Positions 17,801-25,863 of a DNA stretch of 64,000 nt are shown here, piece by piece. The stretch is from NCBI GenBank assembly GCA_009841115.1, contig VXML01000067.1:1-64000 (forward strand). The letters run 5' to 3'. The position numbers and the translations under genes are program-made. The DNA comes from Gemmatimonadota bacterium. GTDB taxonomy: Bacteria > Latescibacterota > UBA2968 > UBA8231. Every line of letters begins with the position of its first letter. Within the stretch, counting starts at the first letter, position 1. The notes under the pieces were generated by a model. That model ran no database searches and had not been told where the DNA came from. It saw nothing but the letters and a program-made list of their open reading frames with translations.

Positions 17801-19080
17801 CGCTCCACCGTCGGGAAGGTCCAATCCACTAGCTCGGGCCGCGAGCCGTCCTTGTTGAGGAGGGGGTGTTCCTCAAAGTAGCCCTTGACGTACTTGAACA
17901 TCCGGGTGTTGGGCAGTGGGTTTTCTCCGCTGGTCGCCGCGTGGAAGACCTCCACGGTGGAGGCCGTGGCCTGCGTGGCTGCGGCCAGCACGGTATTGAC
18001 GACGATGTCCACGGGCACTAAGTCCATGGGCGCGCCCATGGCGGCCGGGAAGTCCGGGACAATTCCCCGCCCGTAGGCCACTATCAGTGGATCGGTTACT
18101 TTGAGCCCGTGGATCCAGCCTGGATGCGGGTCTTCGAGCGCGCCTTCGGTGACGCTGGGCCGCACGATGGCCAGCGGCACTTGGCCGCGGTGCTTGACGA
18201 GCAACTGTTCGCCCATGGCCTTGGTAAAAGTGTACACGTCATTCCAGCCATGCTGCCGCGCGCGCCGCATCCCTTCCTCGACTAGCTCGCGCTCAATCCA
18301 GCGGCGACAGCGGTCGTCAATCAGCTTTTGCAAGCGGCTGTCCGAGAGCGTGCGGCGGTGGCTCTGCTCGACGATCTCGCGGCGGAATGCACGCTGTTGC
18401 TCGTCGCTTTGCGCCTGGTCGCGGATTGCACGGCAGCGGGCTTGCGCTTCGGCGATTTCTTCTTCGGGGACGAAAGGTTGTGAGGGCGCGCTGCCGTCGA
18501 TTAGGTGCTGAATCGTGCGGTCAACTGGAAGCGTTCGCTCGGGAACGGCACCGGTGAGGCGACCGTTGACGTACGCGGTTGATACGTGGACTAAGACGGG
18601 ATTTTTGCGGCCTTCGCGGGCCAGCCGCAAAAGCTCTTGAGGCGCTAAGGTGTTGAATTGGATCGCCGAGTCGAGCGGTTCGTCGAAGGTGACGCTGGCC
18701 GCGTTGCCGATGATGAGGTCAACTTCCGCCAGCAGCTCTTCACGCGATGCTTCGTCTAGCCCGAGGCCCGGCTGCCGCATGTCGCAGGCGAGGGCGCGCA
18801 CCTTCTGGCGCATCGCGGCAAAGGCGTCCGGCTCCTCTTGGCGGAAGCGGTCGAAGACAACGAGCTTGAAGAGTTCGTCCAGCCGCTCCTCTACCGGCAG
18901 CGTGGTCCCTCCCGTACCCCGACCGGGCCGCAATACGAGGTACAAGCGCCGTACGCCGGGCAAATAGCGCAGGATCTTGGCCGTCAGCCCCTGCCCGTAA
19001 AACCCGGTGCCGCCGGTCAGCAACACGGTGCGGTCCTGATAGAATTCTCTGATCATAGCGGAAACGGACAAAAGACCCAT
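14860..19080 (-). CDS. ElbD-like reductase / AMP-ligase / carrier / acyltransferase fusion
   Basis: 1406 residues in four parts. Residues ~10-530 form a fatty acyl-CoA/thioester reductase domain (TGGTGFYG 22-29, STAY 167-170, YTFTK 283-287). Residues ~565-1075 are an AMP-binding adenylation domain (GYGLSE 875-880, RTGDLG 948-953, GRSKDL 965-970). Residues ~1090-1160 are a carrier domain with DSL 1121-1123 for the phosphopantetheine arm. Residues ~1200-1400 are a PlsC-type acyltransferase (NHASHLDG 1234-1241, FPEGARS 1308-1314). This order matches the myxobacterial ether-lipid enzyme ElbD as I recall it. Oddly, the adenylation P-loop is shortened to TSVIEPRG (736-743) and the A10 lysine is replaced in DDGTVDR (1063-1069), so ligase activity is doubtful. 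Start could also be residue 9. Confidence 0.85.
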   Translation of the reverse strand: MGLLSVSAMIREFYQDRTVLLTGGTGFYGQGLTAKILRYLPGVRRLYLVLRPGRGTGGTTLPVEERLDELFKLVVFDRFRQEEPDAFAAMRQKVRALACDMRQPGLGLDEASREELLAEVDLIIGNAASVTFDEPLDSAIQFNTLAPQELLRLAREGRKNPVLVHVSTAYVNGRLTGAVPERTLPVDRTIQHLIDGSAPSQPFVPEEEIAEAQARCRAIRDQAQSDEQQRAFRREIVEQSHRRTLSDSRLQKLIDDRCRRWIERELVEEGMRRARQHGWNDVYTFTKAMGEQLLVKHRGQVPLAIVRPSVTEGALEDPHPGWIHGLKVTDPLIVAYGRGIVPDFPAAMGAPMDLVPVDIVVNTVLAAATQATASTVEVFHAATSGENPLPNTRMFKYVKGYFEEHPLLNKDGSRPELVDWTFPTVERFQRAFNWKYLYPLEMKQKLYECLPERWAPAQKKRRLAALKTRLKRVQYFTDLFSPYTTLDCRYEAKRMLALYESLPPEEQRIFNMDVRRIDWYQYYQKTHLPGLRRHELGGSDDDQEPLSAAPSEVGGEEQRWRIEESIRTIPDLLRWACGRYAAKTALQIERQSGWTRISYDELLTRAERVARGWRAQGVATGERVLLCGDNGPEWVVAYMAASLLGLAVVPISPQMRDEDIWRLCDFVQARALIAAEKRFSQLSPEGVAAHKEMAFFNVDRDGLPFGHAPEPAASAKKGRWKRPRVNPDATASIVFTSVIEPRGVVLSHRNLISNVLAQGEVLRIYESDRMLSTLPLHQALEFTGGLLLPLLGGATITYLESVNSREMLRTLRDTNATVLLTAPRLLRVLADRVERLGAEATTGLAALRRVVSVGAALSDDLVGTYERLGVAICQGYGLSEAASVVAVNTLMQRKTQSVGQVLPGQQVQIAEPDERGVGEVLVRGANVMEGYFSQEELTQAVLRDEWLRTGDLGRLDDNGYLFVEGRSKDLIVNGAGHNVYPREVESLYHDLPHVAELSVVGVPSAHTGSEEVHGIAVLTSEAEQAEDLREAIQARSYEISRTLPSHHRIQHLHFWTRPLPRLDDGTVDRQALLSAIEREDCPGTPLPEWERAIQRQIGLLAGLSTGEVAAHLDTPLDTLLDSLMAVEFAAWLGQRLGTQVDGLLQPQDTLRSVLARLEAHLQDGVDWEVEQSPAYWSSILHAEPSAEPESEAGKNMLQEILWETGGPLFRRFFDFRAGGLEHLPQDRPYLIAANHASHLDGACVYAAVHSHVDHLNIATSEHYLTDSELRWFLYTFVNAIPFDGHDNFAVGLVRARQLVGARRPLLVFPEGARSVNGQLQPFKASVGLLAYELDAPVVPLHIAGTREALPKGTRTPSRHPLRLLFGLPLETTSFKEHSETLSPYEIYYEIAAALKRQIEALGRKNI

Positions 19081-19145
19081 CCCGTGTCAGGACAGGGCGC
19101 AAAACGTTGTAATATAGAAGGCGGGATGCCCTGCCACAAGGAGGC

Positions 19146-19292
19146 TCACTGCTTTGGACGCCTAGGCTTATGGCCCTTGTTGTCGCGCCGATTTCGGTCT
19201 AGCCCTTGTTTGGTGATATAGGGGTGTTCGACCTGTTTTTCCAGTTCGCGGCGCTGGTCGGCCCAATCGATGTCTCGTTTTCGCTTGGCCAT
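19146..19292 (-). CDS. Small basic protein of unknown function
   Basis: A 48-codon ORF starting MAKRKRDIDWADQRRELEKQ and ending with a very basic tail, HKPRRPKQ. The amphipathic middle and Lys/Arg-rich ends suggest a nucleic-acid or ribosome-binding mini-protein. It lies alone between the ElbD-like gene (65 bp away) and the divergent lipid kinase. No strong ribosome binding site and no family recognised, so it remains a hypothetical gene. Confidence 0.4.
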   Translation of the reverse strand: MAKRKRDIDWADQRRELEKQVEHPYITKQGLDRNRRDNKGHKPRRPKQ

Positions 19293-19356
19293 GTTTTGGT
19301 GTTATCTTTTAGATAGTTAATCTACGCGCAAAGCCGCTGACGGGACAATCCAAACT

Positions 19357-20262
19357 ATGGCCAAACACTGGGTCTTGATAGCCAACCCAACCGCGGGCAA
19401 CGCCCGCGCCCGCAGCGTCGCTGAGCAAGCCGCCTTGGCTATACAAGACGCCGGTCAAGCGGTTGAGTTGCGCTACACGCGGGCCAAGGGCCACGCAACT
19501 GAATTGACGCAGCAGGCTGTGGCCGAGGGTGCTGAGCGGCTGGTGGTCTGCGGCGGCGACGGCACCATCAGTGAGACGCTCGCGCCTCTCGCGGGTTCTC
19601 ACACGGCCTTGGGGCTGCTGCCCTGCGGCACGTGCAACGATTTGGCCCGCGCCCTCGCCGTGCCGCTGCGCGTGGAAGCGGCCATCGGCAACTTATTGAG
19701 TGGGGAGGTGCGCGCCATAGACCTGGGCCGGGCTGGTGACCGTTTCTTCGCCACAATCGCCGCCTTTGGTTTTGACGCCGAAGTCAACCGTCGCATGGAA
19801 AGCGCCCGAGGACCTCTATCCGGGCGGATTCGCTATATTTGGGAAGCATTGCGGCACGTTGTTAGCTATCAACCGATCCGGGTTCGCCTCTGCGGCGATT
19901 TCGGGGAGATAGAGCAAGAGGTGCTGCAGGTATCTACCGCCAATGCGCGGAACTATGGAGGCGATTTGCGCGTTGCCCCAGATGCCGACCTCGGCGATGG
20001 TCTCTTTGACGTGATCGTCGTCGATGCGGTGCCGCGGCGGGCGATCCTGTCGCTGATGCTCCGGCTTTTTTGGCAAGGACACGTCCGCCATCCAGCCGTG
20101 CGCATCGAGCGCACGGCCCGCCTAGCGCTGCACACCGACGTACCGTACCGCGTGTATGCGGACGGTGACTATCTAGACCAGACGCCGCTCGTGCTGGAAG
20201 TTAGCCCAGCAGCTTTGCGGGTGGTGGTCCCGAGTTCTTGCTCGCAGGGGGTGCGTTGCTGA
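19357..20262 (+). CDS. Diacylglycerol kinase-family lipid kinase (YegS/DgkB-like)
   Basis: 301 residues. The N-terminal catalytic domain begins with NPTAGNARA and carries GGDGT near residues 69-73 (VVCGGDGTISE), the nucleotide-binding motif of the family, followed by LPCGTCNDLARAL. The C-terminal beta-sandwich includes YGGDLRVAPDADLGDGLFDV and YRVYADGDYL. Family members phosphorylate diacylglycerol or related lipids at the inner membrane face. It lies 50 bp upstream of the MCE operon on the same strand, so a role in envelope lipid turnover fits. Confidence 0.9.
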   Translation: MAKHWVLIANPTAGNARARSVAEQAALAIQDAGQAVELRYTRAKGHATELTQQAVAEGAERLVVCGGDGTISETLAPLAGSHTALGLLPCGTCNDLARALAVPLRVEAAIGNLLSGEVRAIDLGRAGDRFFATIAAFGFDAEVNRRMESARGPLSGRIRYIWEALRHVVSYQPIRVRLCGDFGEIEQEVLQVSTANARNYGGDLRVAPDADLGDGLFDVIVVDAVPRRAILSLMLRLFWQGHVRHPAVRIERTARLALHTDVPYRVYADGDYLDQTPLVLEVSPAALRVVVPSSCSQGVRC

Positions 20263-20312
20263 TATTGCCCTAAGGGGCGGATTTCAATCACGACTTATTC
20301 CACAGCTTCTTT

Positions 20313-21290
20313 ATGGCTACCAGAGCACAGCAAATACGCCTCGGCATTTTCTTCTTGGTTTCGCTCGCCGTCCTCGCGCTCTTCTTCATCGTCGTCGCCG
20401 GCAGCCATCTGCTGCGCCAGCGCGATACCTATTACATCGAGTCCAACTCGCCCGTCAGTGGCCTCAACAAGGGTGCGGATGTCAAGTACTTGGGCTTTAG
20501 CATTGGCCGCGTCGAGGACATCGCGATCGCGCAGGATAATCTCGCCACCGTGGTAATTGAGATTTCGGTCGAGCGGCGGCTGGCCGAAAATGCCATCCGC
20601 ACCGACACACAGGCGCGCATGGCCTCGCTCGGGATCACTGGCCTGAAGTACATCGAGCTTTTCGGCGGCAGCGACGACGCCCCAGTTCTCCCCCCGGAGT
20701 CCACCATTGTTGCGGACGAGACCTTTTTTAGTAGTATGCAGGAGCGCGCCGAAGTGCTCAGTGCCAAGGTTGAACAAACCATCGACAACCTAAACGCGCT
20801 GCTCAGCAGCGAAAACCAGCGCACCTTCAATGAGCTGCTGAACAATGCGGGCAATCTGCTGGCCACGGCCAATGCGCTGGTCGAGGACAACCGCGCCGCA
20901 TTCGACGAGACCGTGGCCAATATGGTGGCTGCCAGTCGCTCGCTCGCTCAAGCCAGCGCGACGGTGGCGACGACGACCGATTCCCTGCACGTCTTGCTCG
21001 TGGGTGCGAAGTTGCAACAGACGGTTGATGACTTGCAAGTGACGATGCACAAGTTGCGTCAGCAAATGGACGGCCCGATTCCCCTGCTCGTCGCGCGGAT
21101 GGACACCGTGATAAGCCACATCGACCGGACCTTTGTGGGCATTGATCAGACCGTGGGGGCCAGCCGGCAGAATCTTCTGCGCGCCGTGCAGGAATTGGAG
21201 GAAACTTTGCAGAATATCCGCGAAACCACCGAACTAATCCGCGAGAATCCCGCGGTATTGATCCGAGGTCGCAGTGGTGAGGCCCAATAG
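20313..21290 (+). CDS. MlaD/MCE-domain lipid-transport protein
   Basis: 325 residues. One N-terminal membrane anchor (residues ~10-30, GIFFLVSLAVLALFFIVVAG) is followed by a single MCE domain (~38-118: SPVSGLNKGADVKYLGFSIGRV and ARMASLGITGLKYIEL). A long alpha-helical tail (~140-310) then follows, rich in Ala, Asn, Thr and Glu. MCE proteins form hexameric rings or tubes carrying phospholipids through the periplasm. The long helical tail is typical of PqiB/YebT- or LetB-like tunnel builders. It overlaps the lipoprotein gene by 17 bp and heads a transport operon with permease and ATPase. Confidence 0.93.
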   Translation: MATRAQQIRLGIFFLVSLAVLALFFIVVAGSHLLRQRDTYYIESNSPVSGLNKGADVKYLGFSIGRVEDIAIAQDNLATVVIEISVERRLAENAIRTDTQARMASLGITGLKYIELFGGSDDAPVLPPESTIVADETFFSSMQERAEVLSAKVEQTIDNLNALLSSENQRTFNELLNNAGNLLATANALVEDNRAAFDETVANMVAASRSLAQASATVATTTDSLHVLLVGAKLQQTVDDLQVTMHKLRQQMDGPIPLLVARMDTVISHIDRTFVGIDQTVGASRQNLLRAVQELEETLQNIRETTELIRENPAVLIRGRSGEAQ

Positions 21291-22032
21291 CCGAGTGCGC
21301 CGCTGCGGTCAGGCCCTCGTCTTGGCGGCAGTACTATCCGGTTGCGCCCAATTGCTAGGCGGCGACACCAAGTTGCCGCAACGGCGCTATTTCAAGCTGC
21401 ATATCGAACCCTTGCGCGGTAGCGTGGAAGATTCCGAGCGCCCGTATCCTTTTCGCTTGCAGGTCAAAGGCTTTGAGGTGCCGCGAGCGTATGACCGCAC
21501 CAACATCATCCGCCGCCGCGATCAGTACGAACTGCAGCGCGACAACCTCCACTACTGGATGGAGCGCCCCAGTGACATGATTACCGATGCAGTTAAGCAG
21601 TACTTGCGCCAAGCCGATCTCTTTACCTATGTCGGCGGGGATCGCGATTTTTTTCAGCACCGCCCGGATTACGTGCTTAGCGGCTCGGTCAAAGCTATTG
21701 AGCGCTTCGACAGCGGTGACCTGTGGGCAGCCCATCTCGTTATGACGATGGAACTGGTAAGGCAGGAGGATGGCAAAGTGATATGGCAGGACGATTTCGA
21801 TGAGGAGAAACAAGTGTTTTCCCCGGCCATGATCCACACGGTGGCCGCGTTGAGCGGAATTTTGGGCCAGCGGATGCAAAAGGCGATCGGGGAGATCGAC
21901 TTCAAGTTCGGCAACAATCAGCGGCCCGCGCCCGTCGCGTCCAACGGGGAAACTGCACCAGCGGTCCGAGATACAGTGCTGCAAACCGAAGCCGATCACT
22001 ACGAACTCATACCGGGGAAGCTGGCCCCATAG
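21274..22032 (+). CDS. PqiC-like transport auxiliary lipoprotein
   Basis: 252 residues from a GTG start. The signal sequence ends with lipobox LSGC (…VLAAVLSGCAQLLGG), so it is an Lgt substrate. The mature part follows the ABC-type transport auxiliary domain pattern: PQRRYFKLHIEP, YDRTNIIRRRDQYELQRDNLHYW and DYVLSGSVKAIERFD. PqiC-like lipoproteins sit in the outer membrane and dock the MCE tunnel. Coupled to the MlaD-like gene by a 17-bp overlap; the beta-barrel gene starts 8 bp later. The ~50-residue tail after the domain is low-complexity. Confidence 0.85.
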   Translation: MVRPNSRVRRCGQALVLAAVLSGCAQLLGGDTKLPQRRYFKLHIEPLRGSVEDSERPYPFRLQVKGFEVPRAYDRTNIIRRRDQYELQRDNLHYWMERPSDMITDAVKQYLRQADLFTYVGGDRDFFQHRPDYVLSGSVKAIERFDSGDLWAAHLVMTMELVRQEDGKVIWQDDFDEEKQVFSPAMIHTVAALSGILGQRMQKAIGEIDFKFGNNQRPAPVASNGETAPAVRDTVLQTEADHYELIPGKLAP

Positions 22033-22040
22033 GACTTGGC

Positions 22041-23546
22041 ATGTACAAGCTGCTCTACATCCTAATCGCCCTGCCATTGCTCGTCGGCCCAGCCCGAGGC
22101 GACAGCTATACTTGGATCGCTCCACCCGGGCGCGGCCAGCTTGAACAGGATCCAACATTGATTCCCAAGGGCAAGGGCTTTCTGTTCGTGCCGACGATGA
22201 CCGGCTCCCTCAACGAGCCGAGCTTTCTCGTCTTACAGGGCAGCAAACCCATCCGCGAAGCCTCGCCCGGCACTGGCGTGTTGCTTTCGCCCGGCAGCTA
22301 CAAATTGCTGGTCGGCTCGGGCACGGACCTCCAGATGATGCTCCGCACCGTGCCAGTCCAAGAGGGCATGACGACCTTGGTAAAGCCCTTCTGGGCTGGA
22401 CTAGTCATCAACGTCATGTCCGAAAACCGCGCATCGATCAACGAATCCTATGAGCTATACCGGGAGTCTTCGCAGGAAAACTACGGCCTCGGTTTCGGTG
22501 TTGAGGAAGAGCGAGGCGAGGCGGTCAAAACTTGGCTCTTGCCTCCAGGTGTTTACTCAGTAGTGCGAGTCGGCGACAACGTATCGACTACCCGCAAGTT
22601 CAGCGTTCGCTTAGAGCCGGGCGAGTTGGTCCAGCGCAACCTAGTGGTGGACACTAGCGACAATACCTTCATCGGCTTCTACCCGCCGGCTCAATATGGC
22701 CTCCTCGCCCAAGTAGCGGACTCGCGCTGGAAGACCTCCTTCCAGCTAAGCGGCTCGCCCCGGCTGTCCACCTCGCAGAACACCACCGGCGCAGATCGCT
22801 CGGTCCTTTCGCTTTCCGCTGAGATCATCGGCAGCAGTGTCTATAACACGGACCGCCACTACGCCAATCTGCGGCTGGACTTTGAAGAGGGCTTCACCCG
22901 CGAAGAGGGCGACGACTTCCGCAAGTCCATCGATGAGTTTGAGGTCCGCGCTACGTATATCTATCGGCTTTCCAAGCGGATCGGTCCCTATTTGCGCGGG
23001 GTGTTCAACACTAGGCTATTCGCTGAAGAGGAGCACTTCGACCCACCGCAGGATCTTCTGATCCGAGATGGCGACCAGGTCGATCGCAAGATGAACATTA
23101 GCGAATTTACCCTTTCTCCGCCCTTCAGCCCCCTCGAACTGCGCCAAGGAATCGGCATCAACTCACAGGTCATTAGTAGCTTTCCCCTGAACTTCGACAT
23201 GCGCGTTGGTTTTGGGGCACGTCAAAGCTATGTTACCGATAGCTTTGACCTAAAGTCCCCTAGCGTCGTCGCCTACAAGTTGGAGGACAAGACCACTACC
23301 GGCTTGGAGGCCGTACTGCTCCTGCGGTCGCGTTTCTCGCGCTTACCCAGCTTGGACTCGGAGTTTGACCTCCTTATCCCGAAGACAGACACCGACACTT
23401 GGGAATTCAATTGGGAAAACCGCTTGCGCTTGCCGCTTAGTCGCTTCGTCAATGTGGTCGTCGTCTTCGACTTCGAGCGCAAGCCGCCGGTCCAGCGGCT
23501 GCAATCTAGGCAACAGGTTCTGCTGCGTCTCAACTATTTGCTATGA
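22041..23546 (+). CDS. Putative outer-membrane beta-barrel protein of the MCE operon
   Basis: 501 residues with a cleavable signal (residues 1-20, LPLLVGPARG then DSY). Residues ~25-215 are a beta-rich periplasmic part with two PEGA-like segments (LSPGSYKLLVGSG and LLPPGVYSVVRVGD). Residues ~225-501 alternate polar and aromatic strands (RHYANLRLDFEEGF, ATYIYRLSKRIGPYLRGVF, FEFNWENRLRLPLSR-like) and end in a strand, QQVLLRLNYLL, consistent with an outer-membrane barrel. No family is confidently named. It lies between lipoprotein and permease genes and overlaps the permease by 4 bp, so it may be the outer-membrane partner of the transport system. Confidence 0.7.
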   Translation: MYKLLYILIALPLLVGPARGDSYTWIAPPGRGQLEQDPTLIPKGKGFLFVPTMTGSLNEPSFLVLQGSKPIREASPGTGVLLSPGSYKLLVGSGTDLQMMLRTVPVQEGMTTLVKPFWAGLVINVMSENRASINESYELYRESSQENYGLGFGVEEERGEAVKTWLLPPGVYSVVRVGDNVSTTRKFSVRLEPGELVQRNLVVDTSDNTFIGFYPPAQYGLLAQVADSRWKTSFQLSGSPRLSTSQNTTGADRSVLSLSAEIIGSSVYNTDRHYANLRLDFEEGFTREEGDDFRKSIDEFEVRATYIYRLSKRIGPYLRGVFNTRLFAEEEHFDPPQDLLIRDGDQVDRKMNISEFTLSPPFSPLELRQGIGINSQVISSFPLNFDMRVGFGARQSYVTDSFDLKSPSVVAYKLEDKTTTGLEAVLLLRSRFSRLPSLDSEFDLLIPKTDTDTWEFNWENRLRLPLSRFVNVVVVFDFERKPPVQRLQSRQQVLLRLNYLL

Positions 23547-24637
23547 CTTGGGTGCAGAGCGACGAACAGGGAATCGCGCTCGGGGGTGCGCTTTCGGTGC
23601 ACACCATCGGCGCGCTCGCCCCCCAAGCTCGCGCACTCATCGCTGCACACCCGCGCTCCGCGCTTCGCGCTGACTTGCGCCAAGTCGAGCACCTCGACAC
23701 TGCGGGGGCCGTCTTTCTGCGCGGCTTGCCCGATCTCGCTCTCACCTTGGATAAGGAACTTCGCCTCGACGGGCTACCTGCCCATTTGCAGCCCGTTTTT
23801 GACTTTGCCACGCCCGCGCCGCCGTCTGCCCCACCTGCGCCGTCTCGCGTTGCCCTTGAACGCCTCGGCGCGTGGGTCCGCGCTTGGGGCGTCCGCGCGG
23901 CCGGTTTTCTCTACCTGATGGCCGACCTGAGCGTTTTTTCGGTTAGTGCCTTGTTCCGCCGCGAGCAGATTCGCCGGGGCAGCTTTGGCGAACAAGCGTA
24001 CGCGATTGGCGCGCAGGCCCTGCAGATCGTCGGGCTGATTCTCTTTCTCGTTGGCGCGGTTTCGGCCCTTCAGTCGGCGGCCCAACTCCGCCAGTTTGGG
24101 GCCGATATTTTCGTCGCCAACCTGCTGGGCATTGGCCTGACGCGCGAGTTGGGGCCGCTGATGACCGCGATCATGGTGTCTGGCCGCTCCGGATCGGCTA
24201 TTGCCGCGGAGATCGCCACCATGAAGTTCACCGAGGAATTGGACGCCTTGCAGACTATGGGGATCGACCCACTGCGCTTTGTGGTGGTGCCCAAGCTGTG
24301 GGCCATGGTCGTCTGTATGCCGCTTTTGACGATCATGGCCAATTTCGTTGGCATCTTAGGCGGCACCTTCATCGGCGTGGTGTCGCTGGACATCCCGGCT
24401 ACTGTGTTTCTCAACCAAGTCGCATCGTCGCTCTTTCTCAAGGATTTGATCACTGGGCTGGTCAAAAGCGCGTCCTTTGCGTGGCTTATTACGATCATCT
24501 CGGTTTACCACGGCCTCAATTTCAGCGGCGGAGCCGAGGGCGTTGGCCGGGCGACAACTTCGGCGGTCGTGTCGTCGCTATTTGGCATCATTGTCCTCGA
24601 CGCCTTCTGGGGTATTGTCTTCTATCTCAAATGGTGA
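23543..24637 (+). CDS. MlaE-family ABC permease with N-terminal STAS-like domain
   Basis: 364 residues. Residues ~1-95 have a STAS-like fold pattern (ALRADLRQVEHLDTAGAVFLRGL). Residues ~120-364 are a MlaE/YrbE permease with five to six membrane segments and the conserved cytoplasmic motif LTRELGPLMTAIMVSGRSGSAIAAEIATMKFTEELDALQTMGIDP (residues ~195-240), in which the EL/E residues contact the ATPase. It moves phospholipid between the inner membrane and the MCE protein. It overlaps the barrel gene by 4 bp and the ATPase by 7 bp. The fused STAS domain replaces the separate MlaB protein of E. coli. Confidence 0.94.
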   Translation: MTWVQSDEQGIALGGALSVHTIGALAPQARALIAAHPRSALRADLRQVEHLDTAGAVFLRGLPDLALTLDKELRLDGLPAHLQPVFDFATPAPPSAPPAPSRVALERLGAWVRAWGVRAAGFLYLMADLSVFSVSALFRREQIRRGSFGEQAYAIGAQALQIVGLILFLVGAVSALQSAAQLRQFGADIFVANLLGIGLTRELGPLMTAIMVSGRSGSAIAAEIATMKFTEELDALQTMGIDPLRFVVVPKLWAMVVCMPLLTIMANFVGILGGTFIGVVSLDIPATVFLNQVASSLFLKDLITGLVKSASFAWLITIISVYHGLNFSGGAEGVGRATTSAVVSSLFGIIVLDAFWGIVFYLKW

Positions 24638-25377
24638 CTCGCGCTATCGACATCCAAAACCTCTGCGTGTCATACGGGGAGACGGTCGTGCTACGTGGAA
24701 TTGACGCGCACGTAGAAGAGGGGGAAATTGCCGTCGTACTCGGCGGTAGTGGCTGTGGCAAGAGCACCTTGCTCAAGGCGATCATCGGCTTGGTGCAACC
24801 CGCTTCGGGCCGCGTTGAAATCCTCGGCCAAGACGCGACTGCTCTCAGCGAGGAGGAACTGGCGGCCCTGCGCAAGCGGCTGGGCGTGATGTTCCAATAC
24901 GGCGCGCTGCTCAACTCGTTGACTGTTGAGCAAAACGTCGCCCTGCCCTTGGAAATGCACACGGATTTAGAGCGATCCTTGATTGGGGAGATCGCGCGCA
25001 CTCGTCTCGCTTCGGTGGGCTTAGGGCACGCCTGCGACCACTTTCCCGGCGAGCTGTCGGGCGGGATGCGCAAGCGCGCTGCTCTGGCGCGGGCTATGGT
25101 TATGGACCCGGAGATTCTCTTTTGCGACGAGCCGGGTGCGGGCCTCGATCCGGTTACCGCGGCCGGGATCGACGCGCTGCTCCTCACGCTCAACCGCGAG
25201 TTGGGCATTACCATCGCCATTATTACTCACGAGCTTCTCAGTATCGAGCGGCTCGACGGACGCCTCATAATGCTGGACCAGGGCCAAGTGGCATTTACCG
25301 GCACGGTCGCCGAGGCTAAGCGCACAGAGCATCCGGTCGTCCGCTCTTTCTTTCATCCGTCCGATTCGTCCGCATGA
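24631..25377 (+). CDS. MlaF-like ABC transporter ATPase
   Basis: 248 residues from the ATG at 24631, which lies inside the last codons of the permease. The open frame further upstream is the permease read in another frame. Walker A is GGSGCGKST, the Q-loop is in MFQYGALLNSLTV, the signature is LSGGMRKR and Walker B is ILFCDEPGAGLDP; ITHEL supplies the switch His. LSGGM with FQYGAL is typical of MlaF/Ttg2A ATPases that energise MCE transport. It ends by overlapping folA by 4 bp. Confidence 0.94.
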   Translation: MVTRAIDIQNLCVSYGETVVLRGIDAHVEEGEIAVVLGGSGCGKSTLLKAIIGLVQPASGRVEILGQDATALSEEELAALRKRLGVMFQYGALLNSLTVEQNVALPLEMHTDLERSLIGEIARTRLASVGLGHACDHFPGELSGGMRKRAALARAMVMDPEILFCDEPGAGLDPVTAAGIDALLLTLNRELGITIAIITHELLSIERLDGRLIMLDQGQVAFTGTVAEAKRTEHPVVRSFFHPSDSSA

Positions 25378-25850
25378 AAACCATTATCATCGCCGCCCTG
25401 AGCAAAAACAGGGTCATTGGCCGCGACAACGCCATTCCGTGGCACTACCCGGCCGACATGAAGCACTTCCGCCGCGTCACGCGGGGCCACGCGGTCGTGG
25501 CTGGTCGCAAAACCTACGAGACTTTTCAGACGCGCCCCTTGCCCCAGCGCCTCAACTTCGTCCTCACCCGCAATCCGGCCTACGCGGTGGCCGAAGGCGT
25601 GGTGGTCTGCACGAGTCTGGCCGAGGTTTTGCGGCGCGCCCGTGCCCACGGCAGCGAAAAACTCTTCGTGCTTGGGGGTGCCCAAGTCTATGAACAGGCC
25701 CTACCCTTGGCCGACGAAATGATTCTGACGCACCTACCCATCGAAGTCGAGGGCGACGCGTACTTTCCAGCATGGGACGAGAGCGAATGGGAGCTAGCGA
25801 ACCAGCGCAGCGAAGGCGAGCTGATTTTTGCGACCTATCGCCGCCGTTAA
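25374..25850 (+). CDS. folA: Dihydrofolate reductase
   Basis: 158 residues, the normal length. MKTIIIAALSKNRVIGRDNAIPWHYPADMKHF contains the substrate-binding loop and the acidic active-site Asp in the PADMKHF helix. GRKTYETF gives the NADPH-binding GR motif and VLGGAQVYEQAL the second glycine loop. It reduces dihydrofolate to tetrahydrofolate. Start codon ATGA overlaps the ATPase stop, so it is cotranscribed with the lipid-transport operon. No thymidylate synthase is present in the window. Confidence 0.95.
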   Translation: MKTIIIAALSKNRVIGRDNAIPWHYPADMKHFRRVTRGHAVVAGRKTYETFQTRPLPQRLNFVLTRNPAYAVAEGVVVCTSLAEVLRRARAHGSEKLFVLGGAQVYEQALPLADEMILTHLPIEVEGDAYFPAWDESEWELANQRSEGELIFATYRRR

Positions 25851-25863
25851 GGATATCCGCAAG

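Noticed and set aside
24298-24630. N-terminal extension of the MlaF-like ATPase frame
   Set aside because: It overlaps the conserved end of the permease in another frame and has no ABC-domain character. The ATG at 24631 gives the standard length.
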